Shown piece by piece: positions 30,470-39,473 of a stretch of 55,507 nt of DNA. Position 1 is the stretch's first letter. Every line of letters begins with the position of its first letter. A program made the position numbers and the translations under genes. This DNA is from Patescibacteria group bacterium (GTDB taxonomy: Bacteria; Patescibacteriota; WWE3; 0-14-0-20-40-13), in assembly GCA_018896215.1 (NCBI GenBank), contig JAHINB010000007.1:1-55507 (forward strand), given 5' to 3'. Below the pieces are notes generated by a model that was not told the DNA's origin, searched no databases, and saw only the letters and a list, made by a program, of their open reading frames with translations.

Positions 30470-32274
30470 TGTCAAAATACCCGCTTTCTACAATTCGCCA
30501 TTCTACAGAGCATGTTTTAATGCACGCCATGCAAAATTTGGGGTATAAAATCCTTCCCGCCATGGGTCCCGCAACCGACGATGGCTTTTACTTTGACTTC
30601 GAACTCCTAGAAACCAAACTAATAGAAGAAGATTTTATTAAAATAGAAAGAGAGATGGAGAAAATTAAAAAGCAATCTCTCTCAATCTCTCCTATCTCCC
30701 TTATCCCCTCCTCCTACGCTAAAGCTTCGGAGGACAGGCCTATTAACCTCTTTAAAGCTAACCCCTATAAACAAGAGTGGATTAAAGAAGCCACAACCCG
30801 TGGCGAGATCCCAACCGTTTATTGGACTGGAGAACCAAAAAAAGAAGGCTCTTTTGTGGACCTATGTTCTGGACCCCATGTTGACAACACTTCCGAAATT
30901 GGTTTTTTTAAACTGCTTTCTATTGCTGGAGCCTATTGGCGAGGATCCGAAAAAAATAAGATGTTGACCCGTATTTATGGCACCAGCTTTGCCACACAAA
31001 AAGAATTGGATAAATTTCTCTGGCAACAAGAGGAGACCAAAAAACGTGACCATAGAAAAATTGGCAAAATACAAGAACTATTCACCTTTTCTGAAGATAT
31101 AGGTTCTGGTCTTCCTTTGTGGCTTCCCAATGGAACAATCATAAAAGAGGAATTGGAAAAGTGGGGCAAAGAAACCGAAGATAAATGGGGATACCTGCGA
31201 GTATCAACACCTTTTATTACCAAAAGAAAACTCTTTGAAACATCGGGTCATGTTCCTTATTTTGAAGACGAAATGTACAAAGTCCATGTTCCAGGCGACG
31301 AAAAAGACGAATATTTTATCAGACCAATGAATTGCCCTTTTCACCACGAGATTTACAAATCAAAGTTAAGAAGTTATAAAGATCTACCAATAAAACTTGC
31401 CGAATATGGAACGGTTGCCCGCTATGAAGATTCTGGGGCGTTAAATGGCATATTGAGACCAAGAGTCTTTTGTCAAAACGATGCCCATATTTATTCTACC
31501 GAAGAACAAGCGGTTGAGGAATTTGTTAAGATAGTTGATCTTCACCGCTACTACTACGATACCCTGGGATTAAAGGATTATCATATAGTACTTTGCCTTA
31601 GAGACCCAAAGAAAAAAGGTAAATATCATGGGGATAAGGAAATGTGGCAAAAAGCTGAGAAAATGTCTCGTGAGGCGCTAGAAAAGTCGGGGATAAAATA
31701 CACCGTAGAAAACGAAGGTGCTGCTCATTATGGTCCTAAAATGGACTTTAAAATTAAATCCGCAATAGGTACAGAATACGGAATTTCAACAAACCAAATT
31801 GACCTTTACATGCCACAAAGATTTAACTTAACTTATATCAACTCTACTGGAAAAGAGGAGCTGGTAGTTGTCCAACACAGAGCACCGCTTGGATCGAGTG
31901 AAAGGTTCGTTGGATTCTTAATTGAGCATTTTGCAGGCGCTTTTCCTGTTTGGCTTTCTCCCGTTCAGATACAAATTATACCAATTACCAGCCAATTAGA
32001 CGAATACTCTATTAAAGTTAAAAAAACTCTTACGGATGCCAACATTAGGGTACAAGTAAACCTAGACAACGACACCATGCAAAACAAAATTCGCAAAGCC
32101 CAAGAGCAGAAAATTCCTTACATGGTAATTTTGGGAAATAAAGAAAAAGAGCAGAATAAAATTTCTATCAGAACGCGGGATAACAAGCAAGATAATTTAA
32201 TTGATCTTGGGGTGTTTACAAAAGATATAATGAATCGTATAATCGCAAAGTCATTGGAGTTGGATTTAAATTGA
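30469..32274 (+). CDS. thrS: Threonyl-tRNA synthetase
   Basis: 601 aa. The N-terminal TGS domain is absent; the protein starts at the editing domain (STIRHSTEHVLMHAMQNLG). Catalytic core: motif 2 region RPMNCPFHHEIYKSKLRSYK with a zinc Cys, ARYEDSGALNGILRPRVFCQ, then motif 3 and the C-terminal anticodon domain. Residues 81-91 (SSYAKASEDRP) are an insert encoded by a palindromic element. First of the conserved thrS-infC-rpmI-rplT-pheS-pheT run; its TGA overlaps the infC start. Confidence 0.96.
   Translation: MSKYPLSTIRHSTEHVLMHAMQNLGYKILPAMGPATDDGFYFDFELLETKLIEEDFIKIEREMEKIKKQSLSISPISLIPSSYAKASEDRPINLFKANPYKQEWIKEATTRGEIPTVYWTGEPKKEGSFVDLCSGPHVDNTSEIGFFKLLSIAGAYWRGSEKNKMLTRIYGTSFATQKELDKFLWQQEETKKRDHRKIGKIQELFTFSEDIGSGLPLWLPNGTIIKEELEKWGKETEDKWGYLRVSTPFITKRKLFETSGHVPYFEDEMYKVHVPGDEKDEYFIRPMNCPFHHEIYKSKLRSYKDLPIKLAEYGTVARYEDSGALNGILRPRVFCQNDAHIYSTEEQAVEEFVKIVDLHRYYYDTLGLKDYHIVLCLRDPKKKGKYHGDKEMWQKAEKMSREALEKSGIKYTVENEGAAHYGPKMDFKIKSAIGTEYGISTNQIDLYMPQRFNLTYINSTGKEELVVVQHRAPLGSSERFVGFLIEHFAGAFPVWLSPVQIQIIPITSQLDEYSIKVKKTLTDANIRVQVNLDNDTMQNKIRKAQEQKIPYMVILGNKEKEQNKISIRTRDNKQDNLIDLGVFTKDIMNRIIAKSLELDLN
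30710..30739 (+). repeat. Protein-coding palindromic element in thrS
   Basis: TCCTACGCT-AA-AGCTTCGGAGG, with CCTCC/GGAGG outer arms and followed by ACAGGCC. It is read as S-Y-A-K-A-S-E-D-R in frame. The same half-sites occur non-coding at 23893-23941. It interrupts the linker near residue 85, probably a surface loop. Confidence 0.75.
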
Positions 32275-32777
32275 AAAGATACACTATAAACAATTTTATC
32301 AGAGTACCGCAGGTTCAAGTTATTGGTAACAAAGGAGAAAATTTAGGCGTTCTAGAGACACCCGTCGCCTTGTCCAAAGCTAAAGAAGAGGGGTTGGATC
32401 TAATTTTGGTTGCCGAAAAGGCAACTCCTCCCGTTGCCAAAATTATTGACTTTAAAAAGTTTTTATACGACGAAAAGCATAAAGAGTCTAAAGGAAAAAG
32501 CAAAGGAGGAGGAGAGCTAAAAGAATTTAAGCTTAGCCCCAGAATTGGAGAAGGTGATATAGCATTTAGAATTAAAAGAGCGCGGGAATTTGTTCTAGAA
32601 GATAAAAACAAAGTTAAATTTACTGTACAATTTAAGGGACGAGAAGTTACCTACCCCGACTTCGGTAAACAAAAGCTGGAAAGGGTTATAGCGGAACTTA
32701 TAGACATTACAGATATCGATGAGGAATTAAAATTAAAGGGCAACCAAATGACCTTAACTTTGCGTCCCAAGAAATGA
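32271..32777 (+). CDS. infC: Translation initiation factor IF-3
   Basis: 168 aa with both domains: RVPQVQVIGNKGENLGVLET, AKEEGLDLILVAEKATPPVA and KIIDFKKFLYDEKHKE (N-domain and linker), then KEFKLSPRIGEGDIAFRIKR, VQFKGREV and KGNQMTLTLRPKK. It starts with TTG sharing bases with the thrS TGA; infC genes commonly use rare start codons, through which IF-3 limits its own synthesis. Immediately upstream of the L35 gene. Confidence 0.95.
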   Translation: MKRYTINNFIRVPQVQVIGNKGENLGVLETPVALSKAKEEGLDLILVAEKATPPVAKIIDFKKFLYDEKHKESKGKSKGGGELKEFKLSPRIGEGDIAFRIKRAREFVLEDKNKVKFTVQFKGREVTYPDFGKQKLERVIAELIDITDIDEELKLKGNQMTLTLRPKK

Positions 32778-32784
32778 TCTTCCT

Positions 32785-32988
32785 ATGAAAAAGAGTAAAA
32801 TGAAAACAAATAAAACAGCCTTAAAGAGATTTAAAATAAGTAGTAAAGGAAAACTACAACGCAGGGTACAGGGTGTTTCACATTTAAGACGAAAAGAAAC
32901 ATCTGGCAATTCCAACCGTAAGAGAAGACTAACAACGGTATCCAAGGGTTTCGCTAAAAAAATTATCAAAGTTCTAGGAAAGCATTAA
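32785..32988 (+). CDS. rpmI: 50S ribosomal protein L35
   Basis: 67 aa, highly basic. KMKTNKTALKRFKISSKGKL, then RRVQGVSHLRRKETSGNSNR and KRRLTTVSKGFAKKIIKVLG are typical of L35. The ATG follows the IF-3 stop by 7 nt; a second ATG five codons in would also make a normal L35. Part of the infC-rpmI-rplT block. Confidence 0.95.
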   Translation: MKKSKMKTNKTALKRFKISSKGKLQRRVQGVSHLRRKETSGNSNRKRRLTTVSKGFAKKIIKVLGKH

Positions 32989-32991
32989 CTT

Positions 32992-33345
32992 ATGCCCAGA
33001 GTAAAAACAGGTACAAAAAGAGTCAGGAGACACAAAAAGGTACTTTCCGCAACCAAGGGTTATAAAGGAACCCGATCTAAGTTATTTAAAAGAGCCAACG
33101 AAGCGTATGTTAGAGCCGGAGAACATGCTTTTGCAGGAAGAAGAATAAAAAGACGCGATTTGCGATCCTTGTGGATTCTAAGAATTGGCGCGGCGCTGAA
33201 ACCATTCGACCTTAAATACAGCGCATTTATCGCTTTGCTTTCTAAAGAAAAGGTTCTCTTAAACAGAAAGGTTTTGTCCGAGATGGCAACAAATTACCCT
33301 CAAGTCTTTGAGCAAGTAGTAAAAAAAGTTAATCTTACGAAATAA
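32992..33345 (+). CDS. rplT: 50S ribosomal protein L20
   Basis: 117 aa, normal length. RVKTGTKRVRRHKKVLSATK and GYKGTRSKLFKRANEAYVRA form the long basic N-terminal extension that threads the 23S rRNA; FAGRRIKRRDLRSLWILRIG and the globular end follow. L20 is an early assembly protein and often represses its own operon; no L20 binding mimic was identified. 3 nt after rpmI. Confidence 0.97.
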   Translation: MPRVKTGTKRVRRHKKVLSATKGYKGTRSKLFKRANEAYVRAGEHAFAGRRIKRRDLRSLWILRIGAALKPFDLKYSAFIALLSKEKVLLNRKVLSEMATNYPQVFEQVVKKVNLTK

Positions 33346-33347
33346 AG

Positions 33348-34346
33348 ATGCTCCCAAAACTTCTAAAGATTAAAGAAGATTTTGATAAAGATAGCAAAAA
33401 TTGCCTCGTTGTGGCGGATATTGAGGTGCTGGATAACAAATATCTAGGAAGATCCGGAGTTTTAAAAAAAGTTACTTCCTCTTTGTTAAACCTAACTCCA
33501 AAAGAAAAAAAATCTTTCGGTATCCAATTTAACGAGCTAAAAGGCTATCTTGAAGATAAAGTCAAAGAAAAGAAAAAAACCTTTTTACAATCTTCCTCGA
33601 GTTCGTTTGATTACACAATTCCATCTATAAAGCTCCAGTTAGGGAGCACTAATATTCTAACTCAAACAATTGAGGAGATAACAAGTATTTTTAAATTTTT
33701 GGGTTACACGCGCAAAAGATATCCTGAAGTGGATACCGAGTATCACGCTTTTGAATCATTAAATATGCCAAAACAACACCCAGCGCGAGATGAGTGGGAA
33801 ACATTTTTTGTGGAGGGGGAAGGTAATCTTGTATTAACACCACATACTAGTAATGCTCAAGTTAGAGAAATGGAATCGCAAGAACCGCCAATAAGACTTT
33901 TAAATATTGCCAAGTGCTATCGAAGACAAGAGGATGTCTCTCACACTCAAATGTTTCATCAGTTTGAGGGGGTACTCGTGGACGAGAACATTTCAATCAA
34001 CAATCTAATCGGAACTCTAGATTTTTTTGTTAAAAATTATTTTGGAGAAAAAAGAAAAACAAGATTGAGGCCCTATCATTTCCAGTTTACCGAGCCTTCT
34101 TTTGAAGTAGATATTAATTGTAGCGTCTGCCTGGGAAAGGGTTGTGGTGTTTGCAAAGAAGGTTGGTTAGAGCTTGGCGGGGCGGGGATGATCCATCCTA
34201 GCGTTTTAAAATATGGAAAAGTGGATCCAAAATACAACGGTTTTGCTTTTGGCTGGGGTGTTGAAAGAGTTGCTATGATGAAGCATAACATCCCCGACTG
34301 CCGTATGTTTTACAAAAACGATTTGAGGTTTTTAAATCAATTTTAA
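33348..34346 (+). CDS. pheS: Phenylalanyl-tRNA synthetase alpha subunit
   Basis: 332 aa, normal. An N-terminal coiled region, then motif 1 IEEITSIFKFLGYTRKRYPE, the class II core NMPKQHPARDEWETFFVEGE, LLNIAKCYRRQEDVSHTQMF (motif 2), EVDINCSVCLGKGCGVCKEG and motif 3 FAFGWGVERVAMMKHNIPD. The four-Cys insert CSVCLGKGCGVC before motif 3 is notable and may bind zinc. It activates phenylalanine with PheT; gap to rplT is 2 nt. Confidence 0.96.
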   Translation: MLPKLLKIKEDFDKDSKNCLVVADIEVLDNKYLGRSGVLKKVTSSLLNLTPKEKKSFGIQFNELKGYLEDKVKEKKKTFLQSSSSSFDYTIPSIKLQLGSTNILTQTIEEITSIFKFLGYTRKRYPEVDTEYHAFESLNMPKQHPARDEWETFFVEGEGNLVLTPHTSNAQVREMESQEPPIRLLNIAKCYRRQEDVSHTQMFHQFEGVLVDENISINNLIGTLDFFVKNYFGEKRKTRLRPYHFQFTEPSFEVDINCSVCLGKGCGVCKEGWLELGGAGMIHPSVLKYGKVDPKYNGFAFGWGVERVAMMKHNIPDCRMFYKNDLRFLNQF

Positions 34347-34350
34347 AGGC

Positions 34351-36279
34351 ATGAATATTTTATACCCTTATTCTTGGATAAAAGAATTTTTAAAAATAGA
34401 CCTTGACGAGAAAGAATTTGCCCAAGAAATGTCTCTTTGCTCATCTAGCGTAGAAAAGATTATTCAAGCAACAGACAAAGATAAAATATTTGATGTTGAG
34501 ATAACCTCCAACAGACCAGATCTAATAGGAATAAGGGGGTTTGCCCGCGAGGCATTCGTTGTGACCAAAAAATTTGGACATAACCCTACACTAAAAATTA
34601 CAAACGGTGAGGAGATTAAACTAAATTCGAACGAAAAAGTTGCTTTAGAGATAAATTTAGACAAGAACCTTTGCGCCAAGTTCTGTGCCATTGTTTTGGA
34701 TAATATAAAAATTTCCAATTCCCCCGAATTAATAAAAAACAGGCTGGAAAAATGCGGGGTTAGATCCCTAAACAACATTGTCGATATCACAAATTATATT
34801 ATGCTGGAATTTGGACAACCAATGCATGCTTTTGATTTTGACAAAATTGGCAAAAACAACAACGGGGAAGCGATAATGAATCTTAGGGCATCTCGCGATA
34901 AAGAAACAATAACAACGCTAGATGGGCAAAAAAGGATACTACCCGCTGGAGCTATCGTCATCGAGGATAATAAAAGTATTTATGATCTAGCCGGAATTAT
35001 GGGTGGAAAATCCAGCGAAATTGATAACAACACCAAAAGAATAATTCTTTTTTCTCAAATTTACGACAAGACAGCAATCCGAAAAGCTAATATGCAATTA
35101 AACCATAGAACTATGGCAGCCCAAATTTTTGAGAGAGGAGTAGATTACAAAGGGGCGCTACCGGCATTATTTAAGGCGATGGACCTTTGTCAAAAATATG
35201 CCAACGCATCTGTGATTTCCAAAATTTATGATATTGACAATGTTTCCCAACCAATAAAAACGATCACAACAAAATTAGAAAAGCTTAGTATCTATCTTGG
35301 AGAAAAAATAGATCCCGAAAATATTCTTAAAGTCCTAAATGATCTCCAAATTAAAAGTACTCTAAAAGACAACCAAACGATTGTTTCCACAATTCCATCT
35401 TTTAGATATGAAGATCTAAACTGCGAAGAAGATATTATAGAAGAGTACGCCAGAATAAAAGGCTATTTTAGTCTTTTTCCTAAACTTCCAAAATCCAATC
35501 TAAAAATATCCTATCTAGATAAAAAATTTGAAATTGAGCAGAACTTAAGAAATATTTTAGTATCTTGTGGATATACCGAAGTTTACACCTATTCTCTCGT
35601 ACCAACTATTCAAAATGACAACCAACCATATTTAAAAATTAAGAACCCGCTAACAGAGGATAAAAGATATTTAAGGAATGAAAGTCTTTTACCCTCATTG
35701 CAAGAAGTAATTAATTCTAATAAAGGCAGATTTGATGAGATTAAAATCTTTGAAATTGCAAATATTTATAATCCCCAAGAAGAAATGCACCTGGCTATAT
35801 CAAGCTATAACTCAAAAGCGGATCAAAAAGATACCTTCCGTAAAGTAAAAGGCGTTGCTGAAGAGATCTTAAAATCATTAAGTAACCCAAATAAAGCAGA
35901 AATATCGAACCTCCAAGAAACATTCTCTTTTGAGATATCTCTCAAAGAGATTAAGTTAGAACCAACTAAATATAGATCGTTTGACGATACAATTCCCATA
36001 AAGGAAATGGTTTCTTTTATCGACTCTCGCGGTCTTTCGTATGAGAATATCGAAGAATTTTTTAAGGGAATTAAATTACCCCACAACATTAAATTCGCTT
36101 TTGAACTTAGTGATACATTTCAGGATGATAAACTAAAACAGGAGAACAAAACCTCTTGTACCTTTAGTATTTTTTATACCAAGGATAATTGCCAATTAAG
36201 TAACGAAGATATAAAAGAATCAAGAGGGTTAATAATAAGTAAGCTAGAAAAAGATTTAGAGGTGGTAGTAAGGAGGTAG
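34351..36279 (+). CDS. pheT: Phenylalanyl-tRNA synthetase beta subunit, short form
   Basis: 642 aa against about 790-800. It starts NILYPYSWIKEFLKIDLDEK and goes straight to DVEITSNRPDLIGIRGFARE, so the N-terminal EMAP/OB tRNA-binding insert is missing. B3/B4 editing (NIVDITNYIMLEFGQPMHAF), B5 and the catalytic-like fold (NPLTEDKRYLRNESLLPSLQ) are present, and the end has an FDX-ACB-like domain (YRSFDDTIPIKEMVSFIDSR). Such trimmed PheT proteins are known in reduced genomes. Last gene of the block, 4 nt after pheS. Confidence 0.95.
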   Translation: MNILYPYSWIKEFLKIDLDEKEFAQEMSLCSSSVEKIIQATDKDKIFDVEITSNRPDLIGIRGFAREAFVVTKKFGHNPTLKITNGEEIKLNSNEKVALEINLDKNLCAKFCAIVLDNIKISNSPELIKNRLEKCGVRSLNNIVDITNYIMLEFGQPMHAFDFDKIGKNNNGEAIMNLRASRDKETITTLDGQKRILPAGAIVIEDNKSIYDLAGIMGGKSSEIDNNTKRIILFSQIYDKTAIRKANMQLNHRTMAAQIFERGVDYKGALPALFKAMDLCQKYANASVISKIYDIDNVSQPIKTITTKLEKLSIYLGEKIDPENILKVLNDLQIKSTLKDNQTIVSTIPSFRYEDLNCEEDIIEEYARIKGYFSLFPKLPKSNLKISYLDKKFEIEQNLRNILVSCGYTEVYTYSLVPTIQNDNQPYLKIKNPLTEDKRYLRNESLLPSLQEVINSNKGRFDEIKIFEIANIYNPQEEMHLAISSYNSKADQKDTFRKVKGVAEEILKSLSNPNKAEISNLQETFSFEISLKEIKLEPTKYRSFDDTIPIKEMVSFIDSRGLSYENIEEFFKGIKLPHNIKFAFELSDTFQDDKLKQENKTSCTFSIFYTKDNCQLSNEDIKESRGLIISKLEKDLEVVVRR

Positions 36280-36298
36280 TTCTTCTGGTTACTAACCC

Positions 36299-38545
36299 CT
36301 AATCTCCATAATCCGATTCTTTTGTGGGAATATCATACAGAGAATATTTGTCAGAATCCTTGTCGACGACATCCTCAACCCAATGATCCACGGCATCTTG
36401 CCATTGCGGAAATTCCGCTTTAAGTTTTAAAAAAGCCCGCATTTCGGACTTGTCATCCTTTTTACAGGCATCGTTGGCAAGCTTATCATCTTTTCTGCAG
36501 ATCTCCAAAACTGTAACCCAAGGACTATATCCCTGCGGTTCCGTACCCTTAATAAAATACTCCATTCGTGGCTTTTCTAATTCCAAATAGGGCTTAAAAC
36601 CGGTGATACTTCCTACTTCCGCTCTTACAACAGTCTCGGGCTGAAAAAATTTTTCGTCCGGCAGATCTTTTAGATAATCCGATATAACTCTATTCCACAC
36701 GGGAGCCGCTCCGGTAACACCGGACGCGATCTCGTTCATTGACGACCCATCGTTATTTCCCGCCCACACTCCAACTGTAATCGAAGGTGTAAAGCCGATT
36801 GTCCAGTTATCCTTCTTGTCATTTGTGGTTCCAGTTTTTACCGCAACGGTATGTTTGGCAATATTAAGGTACGATCCATAACCAAAAACTGGAGCCCGCG
36901 CATCGTTATCCGAAAGAATATTAGAAATAATAAAAGCCACTTCTGGATCTAATACTTTTTCTGGTTCCGCGCGATGCGAAAACAAAACATTCCCTTTGTT
37001 GTCCTCAACTTTTTCTATTCCGTAGGGAAAATTATAAGTGCCACTATTGGCAAAGACCGTATAAGAGGCGGTAAGCTCGATAAGCTTAATTTCCCCACCA
37101 CCTAAAGTTAAAGCTAATCCGTAATATTTAGGATCGTAAGTTAAGGTCGATATTCCCATAGCGTTGGCAGTTTTTACCATGTTGTTAATACCCACAAGTT
37201 TTAAAACTTTTACCGCGGGAACATTTACCGACTGCGCCAAAGCGTATCTAAGCTGAATCGTACCGCGAAACACACCGTCGTAATTGCTAGGGATATACTC
37301 TTTTGCCTCCGGGTCTTCGTTAAAGTCGGTTTGAGCGTCAATTATAGGAAATGACGCTGTATACCCCATTTTTAGGGCGGTGGCGTATGTTATAGGCTTT
37401 ATGGCGGAACCAGGCTGGCGCAAAGACAAGGACACATTAACCTGACCGTCTTCTTTGGAATTAAAAAAATCCTTGGAGCCAACCATACCGATTATTTCCC
37501 CTGTTTTAGAATTTAAAGCGATGAGAGAAGCATTCCCAACTTTAAGATACGCCTCTTTGGCAACCTCATCGGTTAGAATTTCTTGAGCCTTTTCCTGAAA
37601 TTTGTAATCTAGGGTTGTAGTAACTTTTAAACCCCCCGTCTCCACCAAATCGGCGCCAAACGAATCAATTAGCTTGCTTCTCACATACATAACAAAATGG
37701 GGAGCTTTAAGCACCGCCTGACCAGAGGCAAAAACTAATTCCTTTTTTAAAGCCCCATCATAATCTTCGGAAGAAATGTATTCCCTTTCGCTCTTTGAAT
37801 TAATCCAACCCTTTTCCTTCATCAGTTTTAGCACATACTGTTGCCTTTTTATGGCAACGACGGGATTATTTATTGGGGAGTAAGTTGTTGGGCTTTGAGG
37901 AAGACCCGCAATTAGGGCAGATTCCGCTAAATCCAACTGTGACGCCGGTTTTCCAAAAAATAATTCGCTGGCAGATTCTACTCCCCAAGCAGTACTGCCA
38001 TAGGGAGCTTCGTTAAGATACATTTGCAAAATTTGATCTTTGGAGTACTTTTTTTCTATTTGCAGTGTTAGGACCAACTCTTTTACTTTGCGAACCACAG
38101 TTCTTTCGTTGGTCAAAAGAGCATTCTTAACCAGCTGTTGCGTAAGGGTAGAACCACCCTGTAACCCCCGTCTTAAAAGAATGTTTCTTGCAGCGCGAAC
38201 ATAAGCCAAAATATCAAAACCGTGATGTCTATAAAATTCAGCGTCTTCCGTAGCAAGCGTTGCCTGCACAACGTAGGAAGACACTTTGTCCAACGATACT
38301 ATAGTTCTGTTTTTTAAATTATAGACATCGTATAAAAGCACACCATTGCGATCGTATATTTTGGTGGATAATTCAATCGGTCGTTCAGTAAGCTCGTTAG
38401 GAGAGGGCAGATCTTTGCTTAAATAAGTAAAGACCACAATACCAAAAATGGATCCAACTAAAAGAAAGGTTACGAGAGAAGTAGCTATGGCAACCAGTCG
38501 GGTAGATTCCAACTTTTTAATGGGCCTTTTTATTACCTTTTTCAT
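36299..38545 (-). CDS. Penicillin-binding protein 1A (transglycosylase/transpeptidase)
   Basis: 748 aa class A PBP. One N-terminal membrane anchor (about 15-40). GT51 transglycosylase: ATEDAEFYRHHGFD with the catalytic Glu, RGLQGGSTLTQQLVKNALL and KKYSKDQILQMYLNE. Transpeptidase: SLRQPGSAIKPITYATAL with the active Ser in SAIK, SVN in YALAQSVNVPA, and KTGTTNDKKDNW. The enzyme polymerises and cross-links peptidoglycan at the outer face of the membrane. The C-terminal 100 residues are a charged tail. Monocistronic, convergent with pheT. Confidence 0.96.
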   Translation of the reverse strand: MKKVIKRPIKKLESTRLVAIATSLVTFLLVGSIFGIVVFTYLSKDLPSPNELTERPIELSTKIYDRNGVLLYDVYNLKNRTIVSLDKVSSYVVQATLATEDAEFYRHHGFDILAYVRAARNILLRRGLQGGSTLTQQLVKNALLTNERTVVRKVKELVLTLQIEKKYSKDQILQMYLNEAPYGSTAWGVESASELFFGKPASQLDLAESALIAGLPQSPTTYSPINNPVVAIKRQQYVLKLMKEKGWINSKSEREYISSEDYDGALKKELVFASGQAVLKAPHFVMYVRSKLIDSFGADLVETGGLKVTTTLDYKFQEKAQEILTDEVAKEAYLKVGNASLIALNSKTGEIIGMVGSKDFFNSKEDGQVNVSLSLRQPGSAIKPITYATALKMGYTASFPIIDAQTDFNEDPEAKEYIPSNYDGVFRGTIQLRYALAQSVNVPAVKVLKLVGINNMVKTANAMGISTLTYDPKYYGLALTLGGGEIKLIELTASYTVFANSGTYNFPYGIEKVEDNKGNVLFSHRAEPEKVLDPEVAFIISNILSDNDARAPVFGYGSYLNIAKHTVAVKTGTTNDKKDNWTIGFTPSITVGVWAGNNDGSSMNEIASGVTGAAPVWNRVISDYLKDLPDEKFFQPETVVRAEVGSITGFKPYLELEKPRMEYFIKGTEPQGYSPWVTVLEICRKDDKLANDACKKDDKSEMRAFLKLKAEFPQWQDAVDHWVEDVVDKDSDKYSLYDIPTKESDYGD

Positions 38546-38584
38546 TATCTAAATGATAACACATTTGCCCGAATCAGGGTTTGA

Positions 38585-38754
38585 CGGGTGACACCCCATA
38601 AAGCATTTATAACAAGATTTAGAGAAGATCACGGGCTTGCCCGTGGATGAATCTTCCGATAAATTCCTTTTGCCGAAGGCAAAAGGCGTTATATAGTACC
38701 ACGCGCTTGCGCCTTGCGCGTGGGAATCTATATTCTGTATCGGGGTGTCACCCG
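38585..38754. repeat. Compound palindrome island
   Basis: The outer arms CGGGTGACACCCC (38585-38597) and GGGGTGTCACCCG (38742-38754) are exact complements 144 nt apart. They enclose CACGGGC-TT-GCCCGTG (38630-38645), CCTTTTGCC-GAA-GGCAAAAGG (38666-38686) and CCACGCGC/GCGCGTGG (38699-38723). The segment has no coding potential. It occupies the upstream region of the PBP gene and of brnT and could fold as a multi-branched RNA or be a stack of inserted elements. Confidence 0.75.
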
Positions 38755-38873
38755 ATAATATTTATCTCTAGATATTAACCACAAATTGGCATTTAGTATT
38801 TTCAAAACCATAACAGTCGGTATATATCAATAGTCATTGACTTGTAAAATACTGTATTGTATAGTAATGCACA

Positions 38874-39197
38874 ATGAGCATTAGGTTTTTGGATAAAATC
38901 GCTTATGAATTTGATTGGGATGAAGGTAATTCCGATAAGAATTTTCTAAAGCGCGGAATTTCTTGCAGTGAGTGTGAAGAGGTGTTTTTTAATGTCCCAG
39001 TTTTGTTTTTTTACGATAAAACACACTCACAAACGGAAGATAGATTTATTGCTTTAGGAACGACTGGAACAACATTAAATTTATTTATATCTTTTACAAT
39101 AAGAAAAGAAAAGTTAAGAGTTATCTCTGCAAGAATTCAAAGCAAAAAAGAAAGGAGGATATTTTATGAAGAAACAAAACAAGATTCCAAAATTTAA
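38874..39197 (+). CDS. brnT: BrnT-family toxin (type II toxin-antitoxin)
   Basis: 107 aa. BrnT landmarks in order: YEFDWDEGNSDKNFLKRGIS, CSECEEVFFNVPVLFFYDKT, EDRFIALGTTGTTLNLFISF and IRVISAR-like LRVISARIQSKKERRIFYEE. BrnT is an RNase-fold ribonuclease toxin bound by BrnA. The gene comes before the antitoxin gene and overlaps it by 32 nt, the normal BrnT/BrnA arrangement. Confidence 0.9.
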   Translation: MSIRFLDKIAYEFDWDEGNSDKNFLKRGISCSECEEVFFNVPVLFFYDKTHSQTEDRFIALGTTGTTLNLFISFTIRKEKLRVISARIQSKKERRIFYEETKQDSKI

Positions 39198-39453
39198 ATC
39201 CGAAGAAAACGAAAGAAACTTTTGGGACAAAAACGACTTTGCCAATTTTAAGGAAAGTTTTGAAAGAGTTAGCCTAGATTTATCAAATCTTAAACCATCA
39301 ACTAAACCGGTAACTGTTAGACTTTCTAAACCGCTACTTTATAATCTTAAAGTGATGGCAAACAAAAGGGATGTTCCTTATCAATCGCTAATGAAGGTTT
39401 TTTTGGAAGAAAAGGTGCACGAGGAACTTAATACAAAAGTACGAGGAGCATAA
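39166..39453 (+). CDS. brnA: BrnA/CopG-family antitoxin
   Basis: 95 aa. N-terminal toxin-neutralising segment (PKFKSEENERNFWDKNDFAN) and a C-terminal ribbon-helix-helix: KPVTVRLSKPLLYNLKVMAN, then DVPYQSLMKVFLEEKVHEEL. AAAGGAGGAT just before the ATG is a strong ribosome site, giving the antitoxin its own efficient start inside the toxin gene. RHH antitoxins of this kind repress their own promoter; 38755-38873 would hold the operator. Confidence 0.88.
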   Translation: MKKQNKIPKFKSEENERNFWDKNDFANFKESFERVSLDLSNLKPSTKPVTVRLSKPLLYNLKVMANKRDVPYQSLMKVFLEEKVHEELNTKVRGA

Positions 39454-39473
39454 CTGTTTAAAAAATCTCGGTG

